Assembly (NCBI GenBank): GCA_008921705.1
Contig: VFFE01007016.1
Coordinates: 395,229-459,228 of the forward strand
DNA from: Burhinus oedicnemus
Lineage: Eukaryota > Chordata > Aves > Charadriiformes > Burhinidae
Length of the DNA: 64,000 nt
Direction of reading: 5' to 3'
A program made the translations under genes and the position numbers. Below the pieces are notes generated by a model, which did no database searches, had not been told where the DNA came from, and saw only the letters and a list, made by a program, of their open reading frames with translations. Of the stretch, positions 24,226 to 35,385 are shown one piece after another (position 1 is the stretch's first letter; each line of letters opens with the position of its first letter).

Positions 24226-25739
24226 TCCCCCATAATCCGGCAGTACCTGTCCCACAGGGAGCCCCGAGGCAGGAGCGGCAGTGAGGCAGCTCTCCACTTC
24301 TGGCTACGTTTCTTCCTTGTGCAAGTCCTAACCCCGTGTCAGCTGTTATTGCCTTCAATGAGAAAATGCAAACAGTCCTGTTGAAACCAAACGGTGCTGC
24401 AGAGTTCCATAAAACTTTCACGTTAATGGATCCAACAGCAGGTTCATTTGTGTAATGGGACTTTTAAACAGACCGTTTATTTCTTTTTAATTTGAAAGGA
24501 ATGTACTATTTGATCCCATGTGCCTGGCAAGATTTTTAAAACAGAGATAAACCACAAGAATTGACTCACTAAGCCTCTTCTTCTAACCCAATTAAAATAG
24601 CATTGAGATATTAACATGCAGAAGTCTAATACACTGATCGCCTCTCCAGTCCACAGGCAGTTTGTCAGCACTCATCTACCAAGATCCCAAAGCTTCCACC
24701 ACACTCTCCGCTTTGCCCACAGTCCCAGGCAAGAGATGCTTCTGATGTTGCCACAGTTTTGTGTTGAACGCGACTTTTCCAAGAGGGAACGTGCAGCAGA
24801 TGCCGCACAACCAACTGAGGCCGTTCATCATTCCCTGTGCTGAGAGAAAAAAGAAAAACAAAACCCCAAATCCTGTCTCTGGCCCTCAGAGCGCACTATA
24901 TTCCTACACTGTGGGGAACAGCAAGGACTAATTTTAACGTACTTGTTTACAACAAGCACTGAGAGAGAGCTCTCAGTTTGGAAACAGAGAAGAGAAAAGT
25001 AGCTCCGAGTACTGCCATCCCTCCGTTCCAGGGTTTACTCTACCTGGAGAAGCAAGGCTCTACAGCAAAAACACAGGGAGAAAAGTTGAAACAGGGCATC
25101 ACCGATGACTCCTGCACACTCACCCGCCTCATTCCAACAAATCACATTTCAAAATTAACAGGACCACGCAATAAAGTGACGAATAATACAAACACTGTGA
25201 AGTACATACAGAACAAGCAAGTAACAAAAGGCTCTGCTGAAATAAAACTACCCGATAAAGGTGTCTCAGACATTGATCATGAAAACATATTTAAAACAAA
25301 CAAAATTCACTGAAGATCTTGGGTCAAAGAATATAAATGCACAAACACAGTTACTGATAGGACAAAGCAGGGAGGCTTTATCATAGAGGAACATAAATAG
25401 ATCAGACAGAAGCTACCTGAAAACTGAAGGAACGGCAGCTGAATTGAAATGTAATAGTGCAAGACACACAACAGCAAGAACCTCTCCTACAAAGTGAGTC
25501 TTCATCAGTCAGAAACTAGAGAGGAGGACAAAGAGCTGGCTGGCTCAATCGATCGCTGGATGAACGTCAGTGCCACGTGGCAGAGGGAATGGGGAATGTG
25601 ATTCTGAAATGGAAGAGCCGAGCCATTTCCAGGAGCGAGAGGTACCTGCCTGTACGAGATGTAGACAATACTTCTGCTGAAGCTACTGCTGAAACGTCAG
25701 CTGCAATGATGCGACCACTCTGGTTACTCATCCTCAAGG

Positions 25740-26175
25740 GAGACACGGAAATACGGGAAGAGATTTAAAGAAAGCTGCCGGATTCAGGAGGAGACTGAAG
25801 AGCCTGTTTTAAGAGACGACTGAGCAAGCTTGATTTGTTTAACCTAGACAAATGAAATAAGGGGAGAGAACAATTGTTCTCTATAAATATGTCACAGCAT
25901 AAATATGAGGGAGGAAGACCAGTCACTGTAGTTTAAGGAGAACATTAGCACAAGAAAAAATGGATATTAACTGCACATATATTTTCAGTTGGAACTAGGA
26001 AGATTTCAGCTATCAGAGCAGTCTTTGAATGATAGTAATGGGACAAACAACCTAAGCAGTTTCAAGACAAGGTTGATAAATTTATGAACTACGGTATATG
26101 CTGCAATTGCCTCTGTTACCAAAGGACTGGACTTTATGATCTAAGAGCCCTCTTCCAGCCTTCTGTTACTATATC
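25740..26175 (+). mobile_element. Decayed CR1-like LINE 3' portion
   Basis: Degraded similarity to the CR1 C-terminal coding region and tail on the plus strand. GAGCAAGCTTGATTTGTTTAACCTAGACAAATG near 25820 resembles the LGLF(S/N)L(E/D)K stretch. AATTGTTCTCTATAAATATG resembles the following L(F/Y)xYxK segment. GGACTGGACTTTATGATCTAAGAGCCCTCTTCCAGCC near 26125 resembles the pre-tail segment with GGTCCCTTCCAACC. Stops and gaps are frequent, so this is an old copy. Boundaries are approximate and the family assignment is tentative. Confidence 0.55.
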
Positions 26176-28439
26176 ATTTCATTTTGGATCAGCTTTTTTT
26201 GCTGTCTCTTTCTAACCAGATTCATGTTTTTCAATCTGATTTGAGAACTGGATATTTCCCTAAAATTGCCTTACTAAAACCGTTGCTGTGCTCATGCTGC
26301 TGCTTGGCTGAACGCCGCCCTACTCATCTGTCTTGGGTTTGCTAGTCTCACATGAGGTGTTAGGATAAAATCTGTCAAATGGTAAGGAGATTTGCTGTCG
26401 TCTTGCTAAATCAGTTCGGAAATGATAAAATGCAGTTTTGATAGATGGAAGCTTCCTGCACTGGTCGGTCGTCTCCTTTCCCCTCCCAACCTGTTGGTTC
26501 TATGTATCTTCCAGCAAAGCTTCATTTTTATTAATAACTACCGCGGCTCAGTACTCTAATCCTACATTTAATTGCCAACCCCTGTAGATAAGACAGAGAA
26601 TGTACATTTCCACCAACAAACACCACTTTTGTTCTTATGCTTGGTCCGTTGTATTTTTTGCTTTATGTTTAATAACTACTCTTAAACAAGAATTAAATGA
26701 GCTATATTGGCAAGTTATCCAGGGCAGGTCTTTCTATACAAAAGTTCACTTCTTTTATATTATCATTGTTATCACCTGTAACGTAAAATGTAATAGAATT
26801 TTTATCCTTGCCAACTATTTCTCTTAAGTGTCAAAAGTTACAGTTCTTAAAAGTCTGGAGGTCTGATGTAACCACTAGAAAGTAAAGTCTTTCGGTAATA
26901 ATGCAAATGATTTATGAAGTGTGTGGGTCTCTTGTTGTTTATGTACTGATGCCTGTTGCGATTCTCCCAGACGCTGCCATTTTTCCATGTTGCCTTCCAG
27001 TTAACAGCTAGTTCCCAACTACATCATGCACAGTGTTCTCGGAGCTGATTTCTTTCATGTATTCTCATTTCTGTCTTCATTACTCCTCCTGATAACCACC
27101 AGCGTAGGTAGTCACTGACATTTAAGTTAATCCTAAACATTACGGTTTCATCAGACTCAACACACGATTTGGCTCCTTAACTATTCCTGACCTGCTGCCC
27201 TTAAATAAAGGTCTCCTGTTCTTTGCAGAGGGTTAACCAACACTTTTCCTCAAGGCAAGGGGAATTCATTATTTTCATTTTAAGGTGACTTTATTTCTTC
27301 TGTAAGGACACTCAATTTATGCCATTCATTTTGTGACTGCTACATTCTTAGACTCCAAATCTTCTTTACCTCCCACCCTGCTACGCAATTCTTCTGATTC
27401 TTATATCCAGCCTTTTTAATCTGCTGGAGGGTGAAATATAATTTGTTCCAATGAGCAGTCTATAGATTTCAAAGCCCACATGGGCCAAGCTGTCTTTTGA
27501 AGATGAAAGCCAAAAGATACCCAGAGCACCTCAGGGCAATGAAAATACAGGTGACACTTTTTTAATACCAAGCCGACTTCCCTCAGGGATTAATGATGGA
27601 GAAAAAAAATCTTGACATGAATGCCCTCTGCTACAGAACCAGGCTGAAAGAGAGCCAAAGACCAGGGATCACAGCCGTTGCTTGGATGGCAAGCTTGAGC
27701 CAAACAATTTCCTCCCGTCTATAAAGGCAGATGAAAAAGGCAAATTAAAATTAGAAAAACTAACACGTCTTCTGCTTCCCTCCCTCCCTCAGGGAGAGAA
27801 AGAAAAATAATATAACAAATAGGAAAGCATTTCCTACAAATAATATTTTGGTGAGAGTGAAGCTAGCTCTCAGCTCTATGCCAGCAGAGCATTAAACTAA
27901 CGTACCATAAGAAGATCCTGGGACAAAACAGGGAGCCATCCGTGTGAACTCCACGAGCTATCTCCTGGCACATCCTGCAGATAAAGATATTTGAGCACTA
28001 GCCTCACTAAAGAAAACTTCCAGTGCTGATGAAATTGTGGGAAAAGCACACATGCATACAAAAAAATTGCAGGAAAGAAGGGTGCTTAGGCACCCCAAAA
28101 AAAAATATTCAAACCAAAAAACATCCTTTCAGCAAATAAAAGAAACACAACCCTCACAGGTCTGTGGGACAATTAAGTCATCTGAGCCCTATCAGGCTGG
28201 TGACTCTGTTATGTACCACCTCTCGGAAGACTGGGCAAGCCCCGTCCCCTTACAACAGGAACACCATCAAACCGTGAATAACGAAAAATAAATAAGTGAA
28301 GGGTTAGAGGGAGAGAAAAATCAAAGTTGCATTGTTATAATTACACAGCACAGTGATAAGGGTAATTTTTCTTAAATCAGAAAATAAATTCTAGGTTCAA
28401 GTTCCCTGAAGGATATAAAATATTAGAGGATTTTTTATG

Positions 28440-28665
28440 GTTGTAATCACAAACTCATTTCTCCAGCCACTACTGGCCGTGTCTAATTAGGGCAAAGTAT
28501 GTTAATGATACAGCGGCACAGCCCAGAGATGTCTTCAGTTGCAATATTAATTGCATTTAGGGAAAGAAGCATGAATTGTGCTTATACAAGCTAATTAGTA
28601 TGGGTTTGCTAATTAATACTGGAAAGTCAAACTGCCTTTGTCTTGTCAACTGCAATTAGCTGAAG
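28440..28665. promoter_or_regulatory. Candidate conserved block with clustered TAATTA sites
   Basis: Within about 180 bp there are two copies of the palindrome CTAATTAG (28483-28490 and 28591-28598), plus CTAATTAA (28609-28616), ATTAATTGCATT (from 28546) and GCAATTAGC (28652-28660). These are homeodomain core sites. The segment sits immediately before a T-rich run (28677-28695). No coding frame or repeat accounts for it. An enhancer role is inference. Confidence 0.32.
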
Positions 28666-31397
28666 ATGTTTAAATTTCTTTTCTTTTTTTTTTTTGTTCT
28701 TCCAGTAGTAAACTCACTTCAGCTGACAAGCAACGAAATCACGCGCTGGCATAACTCAGCGGCAGTCAGTGCAGCCAGTCCGTCCCGCTTTCCTCCGGCA
28801 AGACCTCGTGCCCTGGCCCAGCACAGTGTCCCCTACAGCAAACACCACCCTTCATCTCGTTTTGTCCCCGCGGACACAATTCCCTGAACCGGAGCCCTCT
28901 CCTCCCAAGGACACAGAGCTTGCAGATCCTGCCTTATTGAGGCCATGATCCTATCAGATCTATCCCACAAGTATTTCACTTTTAAATATTGCTATGTAAA
29001 GAATGAATTATTTACCAGGGCATCTAAGACGCTCCCCATCGCTTGTAAGAAACGCCACCTAACCCATCAGTGAGATCCCATCAGCTCCTTCACCAGCCCC
29101 AGAGCACACCGCTTCATTCCCAGTGCTCCGGGGAGGGTGGCAAAGCCATTAGCACTCTTCAGGGTGGCAGCAGAGATGTCACCTCCGCAGAGGTTTATCC
29201 CAGAAGCGGCCCAAAGACCCGTCGGACTGTCTGATAGCACCTGACAGGTGTTTATTCCATTCCACTTCGGGCCAGAAGCCGGTTTGCAGAACGGCTGAGG
29301 AAAAGCAATACCCACCTCTGCCAGCACCCAGAGCGGGACGAGCCCTTCTGCATCCCCCCGGCCGCGAGGTTTAACATCAAACTAACAAGCAGCGGATCAC
29401 GGGTGGAAAAGGGGGAGAGGGACAAAAAGGAAGGTGAGCTGCCAGGAATCCAAACCGGCAACCGATTGCTGAAGTGTCAGTTTTAAAGGAGTCTGAAAAT
29501 CAGGCCATCGAGGTGAGACGCAGATCTGGAAAGGGGGGGGAAAAAAACCACATGAAGAAGGTTTTGTTGGATGGCAGGGAGGAGAGCGGGGCTGATGGGA
29601 CAAGTGCTGGAGCCCTCGGGCAGGCAGCTAATGGAAGAGCCCCCTCCAAAGGGGACAGAGCGCTGTCACCCCTAACATTGCAGAAGACAAGAAGTGACAC
29701 ATCTTTCCCTACCCAGGGAGGTTTTACCTGGGGATGGAGGAGAACCAGCTACCACCAGTGAAAAGAAGGAACTATGCTGTCATGTTTCTCCTCAAAAGGG
29801 AGAATACGGAAAAACAATCTCTCTTCCTCTGCAGCAATTTTCTTATATTTACTGAACAAAATTCAAAATGCTGAATAAAGCCCACACCCTCGCAATCTGC
29901 AATCCATCGTCTAAAGCACGACAGAATACAGCCTGTTCACGCGGGATTGATGTAAGCTTTACCGGAAGATCACAAGACCTGCAGTTTTCCACCGAGTAAC
30001 CCTTGGGAATAGGCACCGAACACCGACTGCTGCTTTAGCCTCTGCTGACGGATGATGCACACCACCAGTTAATGCTTTAACGCTGCAAGTGCCAGTTTCT
30101 CCAGCTCTTTGCCAGCCTGTTTCAGTACGACAAACTTCTGAAGGCAAACAAATAACTCAAAATCCAGGCTTAACGAGCCAAAAAGAAAAAACTTTGAAAT
30201 GTTTAAAAAAATCCACACATCGGAGCATTTAAAACATAACAGCAAATTTATCCTCTGATACATCCAGTGAGCACAATGCAAAATTGATTGTACAGAATTT
30301 AAAACTATAACAAAGCAGCACATAATAAGATCAGATGGTAAATAGGATTAATTCAGTTTTCTTTGGAAATATCAGTTCTGGCCTGTGCCACCAGAGAAAG
30401 CGGCTGAGCATACAAAAATGTTTGCCCACAATGTAAGACCACCTCAGAATTGGAATCAATTAACACTCTCATTATAGAAAATCTCATGTTGAAACAGCAA
30501 GGAGCACAAATTAAAAAAAAAAAAAAGAAACTAGCAGATGTGTGGCAACCTATTAATAGGACGGCGGGGGCACGCCAGTTCTGCCCTGGGAGAGTTGAGC
30601 AGAAGACGACTGGTGTTGGCACTGCAGTTTATGATTTGGGTTTTAGAGCAGAAGTCTGTTTAGCACCTACTTACTAGCCAGCGATGCGTGCCCATCTTTT
30701 CATTAGTAATAAAATTAATCCAGTGTAAAACACATCTCCAGAATGAGCCTCTATATCTTGGATACTGCTCAGGTTTTTCTCGTGACTCAGAAAAGTTTCA
30801 GGAATCCCACAACTCGCCCGTTAGCAAAAACACTGATTCACGACACAGCTTAATGCTGACACCTCATTTATTCCCGAGTATGAAGAATCGTATACAATAG
30901 TCATGAAACTGCACATAAACCTCCCTACTGCCTGGTTTTGTGGCCTCTATTATTTTTGGTCCTTGAGGGAACTGCCAATAAAATAGACAAACCCAGCAGA
31001 AAATTAACAGATATTATAAAAAACCAGTTTGTGGTAATTCTGTCGCATCTCATCGGCTTGTCCTTTGCACACTCGAGACTGAATCAAAGGCCCCCAAAGA
31101 AAGGAGTTAATTCAGTATGAAATTAAATGCTTGTTTCTGATCTAGAACTGCTAACAAAGAGAAGGCAAATTGCCAAAAAAAAGGAAGAAAGACCACTAGA
31201 TCTCATCCTACTCTTGTTCCAGGTGAGTACGGAGACAGAGAGTGCCAAGACTAGCAGGAGCGATACAAACTTCTACAATGCTTACTTGCTATTCATTTTT
31301 GAATATTTGGAACTGATCCACTGTTTAAATGAACTAAGCTTTGCATATGTTGCTGCTCTGTAAAACAATTTAAAAACCCCAAAAGATGAACACTTAC

Positions 31398-31454
31398 CAT
31401 CTCTGCTCTTTGCTTATGATTTCCCACTTCTTCCAGAACTTGAGCCAGCTGCGC
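31398..31454 (-). CDS. MAD1L1: MAD1L1 internal exon B, 57-nt small exon
   Basis: The second exon in transcript order: 57 nt, 19 codons, phase 0 at both ends. The acceptor is a T-rich tract (TTTTTTTGTCTTGAAG) and the donor is ATG followed by GTAAGT, which is close to consensus. The peptide is AQLAQVLEEVGNHKQRAEM. It corresponds to human MAD1 454-472, where I recall AQLSQALEEL followed by QKQRADM, so the match is clear despite the small size. It is pure coiled coil with alanine and leucine at core positions. Because it is in frame at both ends, skipping it would remove 19 residues (not a whole number of heptads, since 19 is 2.7 heptads) and would shift the coiled-coil register without causing a stop. 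It is flanked at a distance by oppositely oriented CR1 copies. Confidence 0.94.
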
Positions 31455-33547
31455 CTTCAAGACAAAAAAATAGAAAATGAAGTCTAGGACATATTTTTTG
31501 AGGTTTAATAAGGTTACGTTCCTCCCTCCCAACCAAAGAAGTCACCAAGGGCAAGACGATTTTCACGACCTTGCAAAGGAGATGTAAGCGTTGGGTCTTG
31601 TTATGTCCTATCAGCATCCCGTTCCATGAGACAATGCTGTCCCAAAGAGCCTGCAGCCTACATACACAAGAATGAACAGGTTTCTTGCAGAGAGGAAATC
31701 CACTGGATTAGCTATCCCAAATTTCAATCCTCCTCTCCATGTCTTTGGAAGGTGCATAGAGAGTGGTCTAACACCCACCCAATTCTGCCACGCTTAACTT
31801 TCGGGAAAGAAGAGGCTCCACAGCTCCTGAAAGGTGTGTTTGTGCGTGAGGAAAACTTCACGGAAAATGTTTTGTTGAAGTTCTGGGGTACAGGGTTGGT
31901 TTTGGAAGCCTTTAAAACTGTTGCGGTAGAATACAGAGCAAATCCCCTTTGGAACATTATCCTATCAAACTTTTGTGAGAAAAGGTCCCAATGCAAGGTT
32001 TTTTCTTTTCTAAGAGGAAATTTAAGGAATCTCAAACCAGAGTGGAAATATCTTGTTATCCCTGCAGAATTTGGGGAGAAATGGGAATCTGAATCGGAGG
32101 AGGAGCTTTCACAGTTTTGTTTATGAAAAAGAATCTTAAACGAAATGGGTATTTCGGAGGTAAGAGAAGCCACGTACGCTACTTGCGTGCTATTACTTCC
32201 CGCATCTTTTATTTCCCAGCACTTTGCCAGCCTGCAATCAGCCTTTCTTTGCTTAGCAGAAAGCCCGAAACCCAGTCACAACTGATGGCAGAGAATTTAA
32301 TTTAACCAGTGTAAACAAGCAAGACAAGACCTAAAAAAAAAAAACCCCAAAACTTCCCTACAAACCATTTCACGTAATTTCAAGCAGATATTCATTAAAA
32401 CCCTGCGGAGTCCCTCTAACAATCTCTCGCCACCCATGAAACGGGTCTTTTGAGTCCTACATCCAAACCAGAGACAAACAGCAAGCAGTTTATTACAATG
32501 AAAGGGAAAACATTAAGCTTTGAAGGCTACCTGCACCGAAATGCAAGCAAACAAAAAATTTACAGTCTCAGGGTTCAGCACAGCAGAAGTTCAATTTTGC
32601 AAACAAAAAACCAAACAGTTCAAGACTTCCTGGGCCCCAGAGCTCAGCGGAAACTGGAAAAGTCGCAGATCCTTGCTGTGCGGGGCCTGGGATGACGTGA
32701 CATTGTTTAAGGAACAGACACTCAAATAAGATGAAAAGGGTTTTAATACAAGCCTGGGACCCGGCACAGGGAAATGAAACACGTTCATTAAACACCGCGG
32801 GAGATGCCAGTCCCGACCAAACACGGAGCGCATGTACAAGCAAGTGAGAAGAAAAAATGAAATTATCACCAAGTTTGATGCCGAAGCATCGGGAAACTAT
32901 AAATTTGCAGACACCTGGGAAAGACTTTTTTCCCCACTACTATTGAATCAAGGAGAATCACACCAGCAGGCTGGAGCCAGAGAAGAGGCACGTGGAGAAG
33001 AATTAGAAAACATCCCCCTCAGAGATGTTATTTACGAGAGGTGCTAGCATGGCCTTTGCAAAACACCCCAAGGCTGAATATTTTTGTTCAGCGCCCCCAA
33101 CTTTTCCGTATATTTAATAGCCTTCATCTATACGAAGATGTATATGATGTTTAGATGCGAAATTCTTACCTACCTATTCCAAACTAGATGTAAACAGCCA
33201 TGAAGAATTACATATTTGCTGGATTTGAGGGTCATTTCTCTGTTCAGCCTCCTGTTAGTACAGACTTCTACAGAACCACGGAGTAATTCCGACTGGAAGA
33301 GGCCAGTTCCGCCCCCTGCTCCGAGCAGGGCCAGCTACATCAGGATGCTCAGAGCTCTCGGTCAGCCGAGTTCTGAAAACCTCCAAGGAGGCGAACTCCA
33401 AAACCTCTCTGAGCAACCTGTGCCAAGCTTTGGTCACCTTCACGGTGGAAATATTTTCCTTTACAATATCAAGACAACAGCGCCCCAGGAACTTGTTTCA
33501 CTAGATGGTATAAGAGCATTTTAAAGTACAAGACCTTGATAAAGTTC

Positions 33548-33580
33548 AGAAAGAAAGGACAGAAAGAAAGGACAGAAAAG
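33548..33580. repeat. Short tandem repeat, 13-bp purine unit, about 2.5 copies
   Basis: AGAAAGAAAGGAC occurs at 33548-33560 and 33561-33573, followed by the partial copy AGAAAAG. The tract is almost all purine. Nothing else is visible around it. Confidence 0.85.
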
Positions 33581-34847
33581 ACCCTGACGTATTTTACTTT
33601 AGGAAAAAGCTGCAAAAACGTTTAGACGGGAGAGAAATAATACAAAGGGATGGGAGAAATCAGAAATACAAGCAGGAATTATTCCACGATTTACCTTACA
33701 TATGTAATATGTCTTGGGGAAAATAACCAAATACAAACCTCTGAAGCCGCTACGCCAGCAGAGACCCAGAGGCAAACCTGGGCAGCGAGTCCAACCCAGC
33801 AGCGGGATAACGGCAGATCAATATGATTTGGAGGAGCAATCAGATAAGAATTAAATCACAACAGAGGTTTTCTTCATTGCATTTATTTCTAAGCAGTTCA
33901 TCTCAAAGGGAAAGAGTAGCTAACTAGTGGGAATTCAAAGAACAGCAACTAAACTTACTAGATTGCTGGAAGAAATGATTTATGAAGATTAAACCATTTT
34001 TAAACCTGTGGTTTGACTGCGACTCTCACAGAAGAGCAAAAGGGACATATTTAATGCACTCAGAGCCATTACGATGATACAGCTGGAAACAAGGAAGCTT
34101 TTCCAGCGCAGCTGATCCTGTCCGATGCGTCTGCTGCCCGGAGCCGGGATTCTCCCGGCCACCCGCTCCCAGCCCGGCGCAAGGCAGAGCCCAAACTTCC
34201 CTGGGGTCCCCGTGCCTGCTCTCGCCTGGCTGTGAAACAGACGATCTGAATGCTTTATCACATCCCGTTTGTAAACATTAGCCCTACCCCAGACTTTTTA
34301 TTAGCTTAAATCAAATATTGAACCTAGCTCAGCTGTTAGAGGACAGCTGCTTGCGAAGTGATTCACTGCCATATTCCTCCTAGGCCAGGAGAAAATACAA
34401 CCTAATCACCAGCAGCATGACAGATGCACACATTTTTAATTACGAAGGAGAAATTAGGCTCTGAACTTATCGCCACATCTCACTTCATCAGAGAGCTTGG
34501 GAGGAGCTGCCAGCTACCGCAGCCATGGAAGGACAGAGCTGCGGAGGGCCCTGGGCCAGTGCTGAGCCCCTGCACCAGCCCCACCTCGGGCATTTACTGG
34601 GAAAGACCTGACAGAAAGAGTGTTATGTTGTTTCTTGGAATTTACCTTTTCAGGAACAAACCGTTGGATTTCTTGGTTCAGCCATCTCTGGCCACTTGCA
34701 GCCAATAAAAGCCCGAGTATGACCCTGAGCCATTTTGTCTGCGGGGAAGGAGATGGTGTGCCCCAGCAGGGATGGGAGGGCTATCTGCAGCAGATGCTGG
34801 ACCAGTTTGCCAGTCCCACCTCAGAGTTTTGCACTGGGAAAAGCAAT

Positions 34848-35385
34848 GTCATAGAATCACCGAATGGTTTGGGTTGGAAGGGACCTTAAAGACCATCTAG
34901 TTCCAACCCCCCTGCCATGGGCAGGGACACCTCCCACCAGACCAGGTTGCTCCAAGCCCCGTCCAACCTGGCCTTGAACACCTCCAGGGATGGGGCAGCC
35001 ACAGCTGCTCTGGGCAACCTGGGCCAGGGTCTCACCACTCTCACAGTCAAGAATGTCTTCCTAATATCTCATCTAAATCTCTCCTTTTCCGGTTTAAAAC
35101 CGTTCCCCCTCATCCTATGGCTCCACTCCCTGATCCAGAGTCCCTCCCCAGCTTTCCTGTAGGCCCTTTAGGGCCTGGAAGGGGCTCTAAGGTCTCCCTG
35201 GAGCCTTCTCTTCTCCAGGCTGAACAACCCCAACTCTCTCAGCCTGTCCTCACAGCAGAGGGGCTCCAGCCCTCTGATCATCTTCCTTGCCTCCTCTGTA
35301 CCTGCTCCAACAGGGCCATGTCCTTCCTATGGTGGGGGTCCTGGAGCTGGACGCAGCACTGGAGGGGCATCTCACCAGATCAGAG
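34848..35385 (-). mobile_element. CR1 fragment, minus orientation (sense to MAD1L1)
   Basis: Begins with the reverse complement of the CR1 tail (TCATAGAATCACCGAATGG, TTGGAAGGGACCTTAAAGAC, CTGCCATGGGCAGGGACACC). It then reads back through GTCTTCCTAATATCTCATCT, TCCAGGCTGAACAACCCCAA and CTCTCAGCCTGTCCTCACAG to GCAGCACTGGAGGGGCATCT near 35365. That is about 540 bp of the 3' part of CR1 with the coding region in antisense on the plus strand. It is well preserved over its length. It is the only young CR1 here that lies in the same direction as MAD1L1, and it forms an inverted pair with the copies at 24068 and 43902. Confidence 0.95.

Larger units (their letters stand above)
11443..31397 (-). other. 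MAD1L1 intron between exons B and C (19,955 bp)
   Basis: Runs from the GTAAGT donor of exon B to the CTGCAG acceptor of exon C. It contains CR1 insertions (about 16935-17963 and 24068-24225), a decayed CR1-like stretch (about 25740-26175), an A12/T12 inverted pair (18387-18418) and three candidate regulatory blocks (19261-19345, about 22350-22670 and 28440-28665), each described separately. The remaining stretches (11443-16930, 19350-22340, 22680-24060, 26180-28440 and 28670-31397) show no gene or repeat I can name. The 26.2-27.5 kb part is markedly AT-rich and unexplained. Segment 19600-19960 is GC-rich but has no matching exon. Confidence 0.88.

Noticed and set aside
31626..32173. 166-codon plus and 149-codon minus open frames overlapping each other
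   Set aside because: Neither resembles a known protein. Mutual overlap and lack of codon-usage contrast point to chance openness near exon B.
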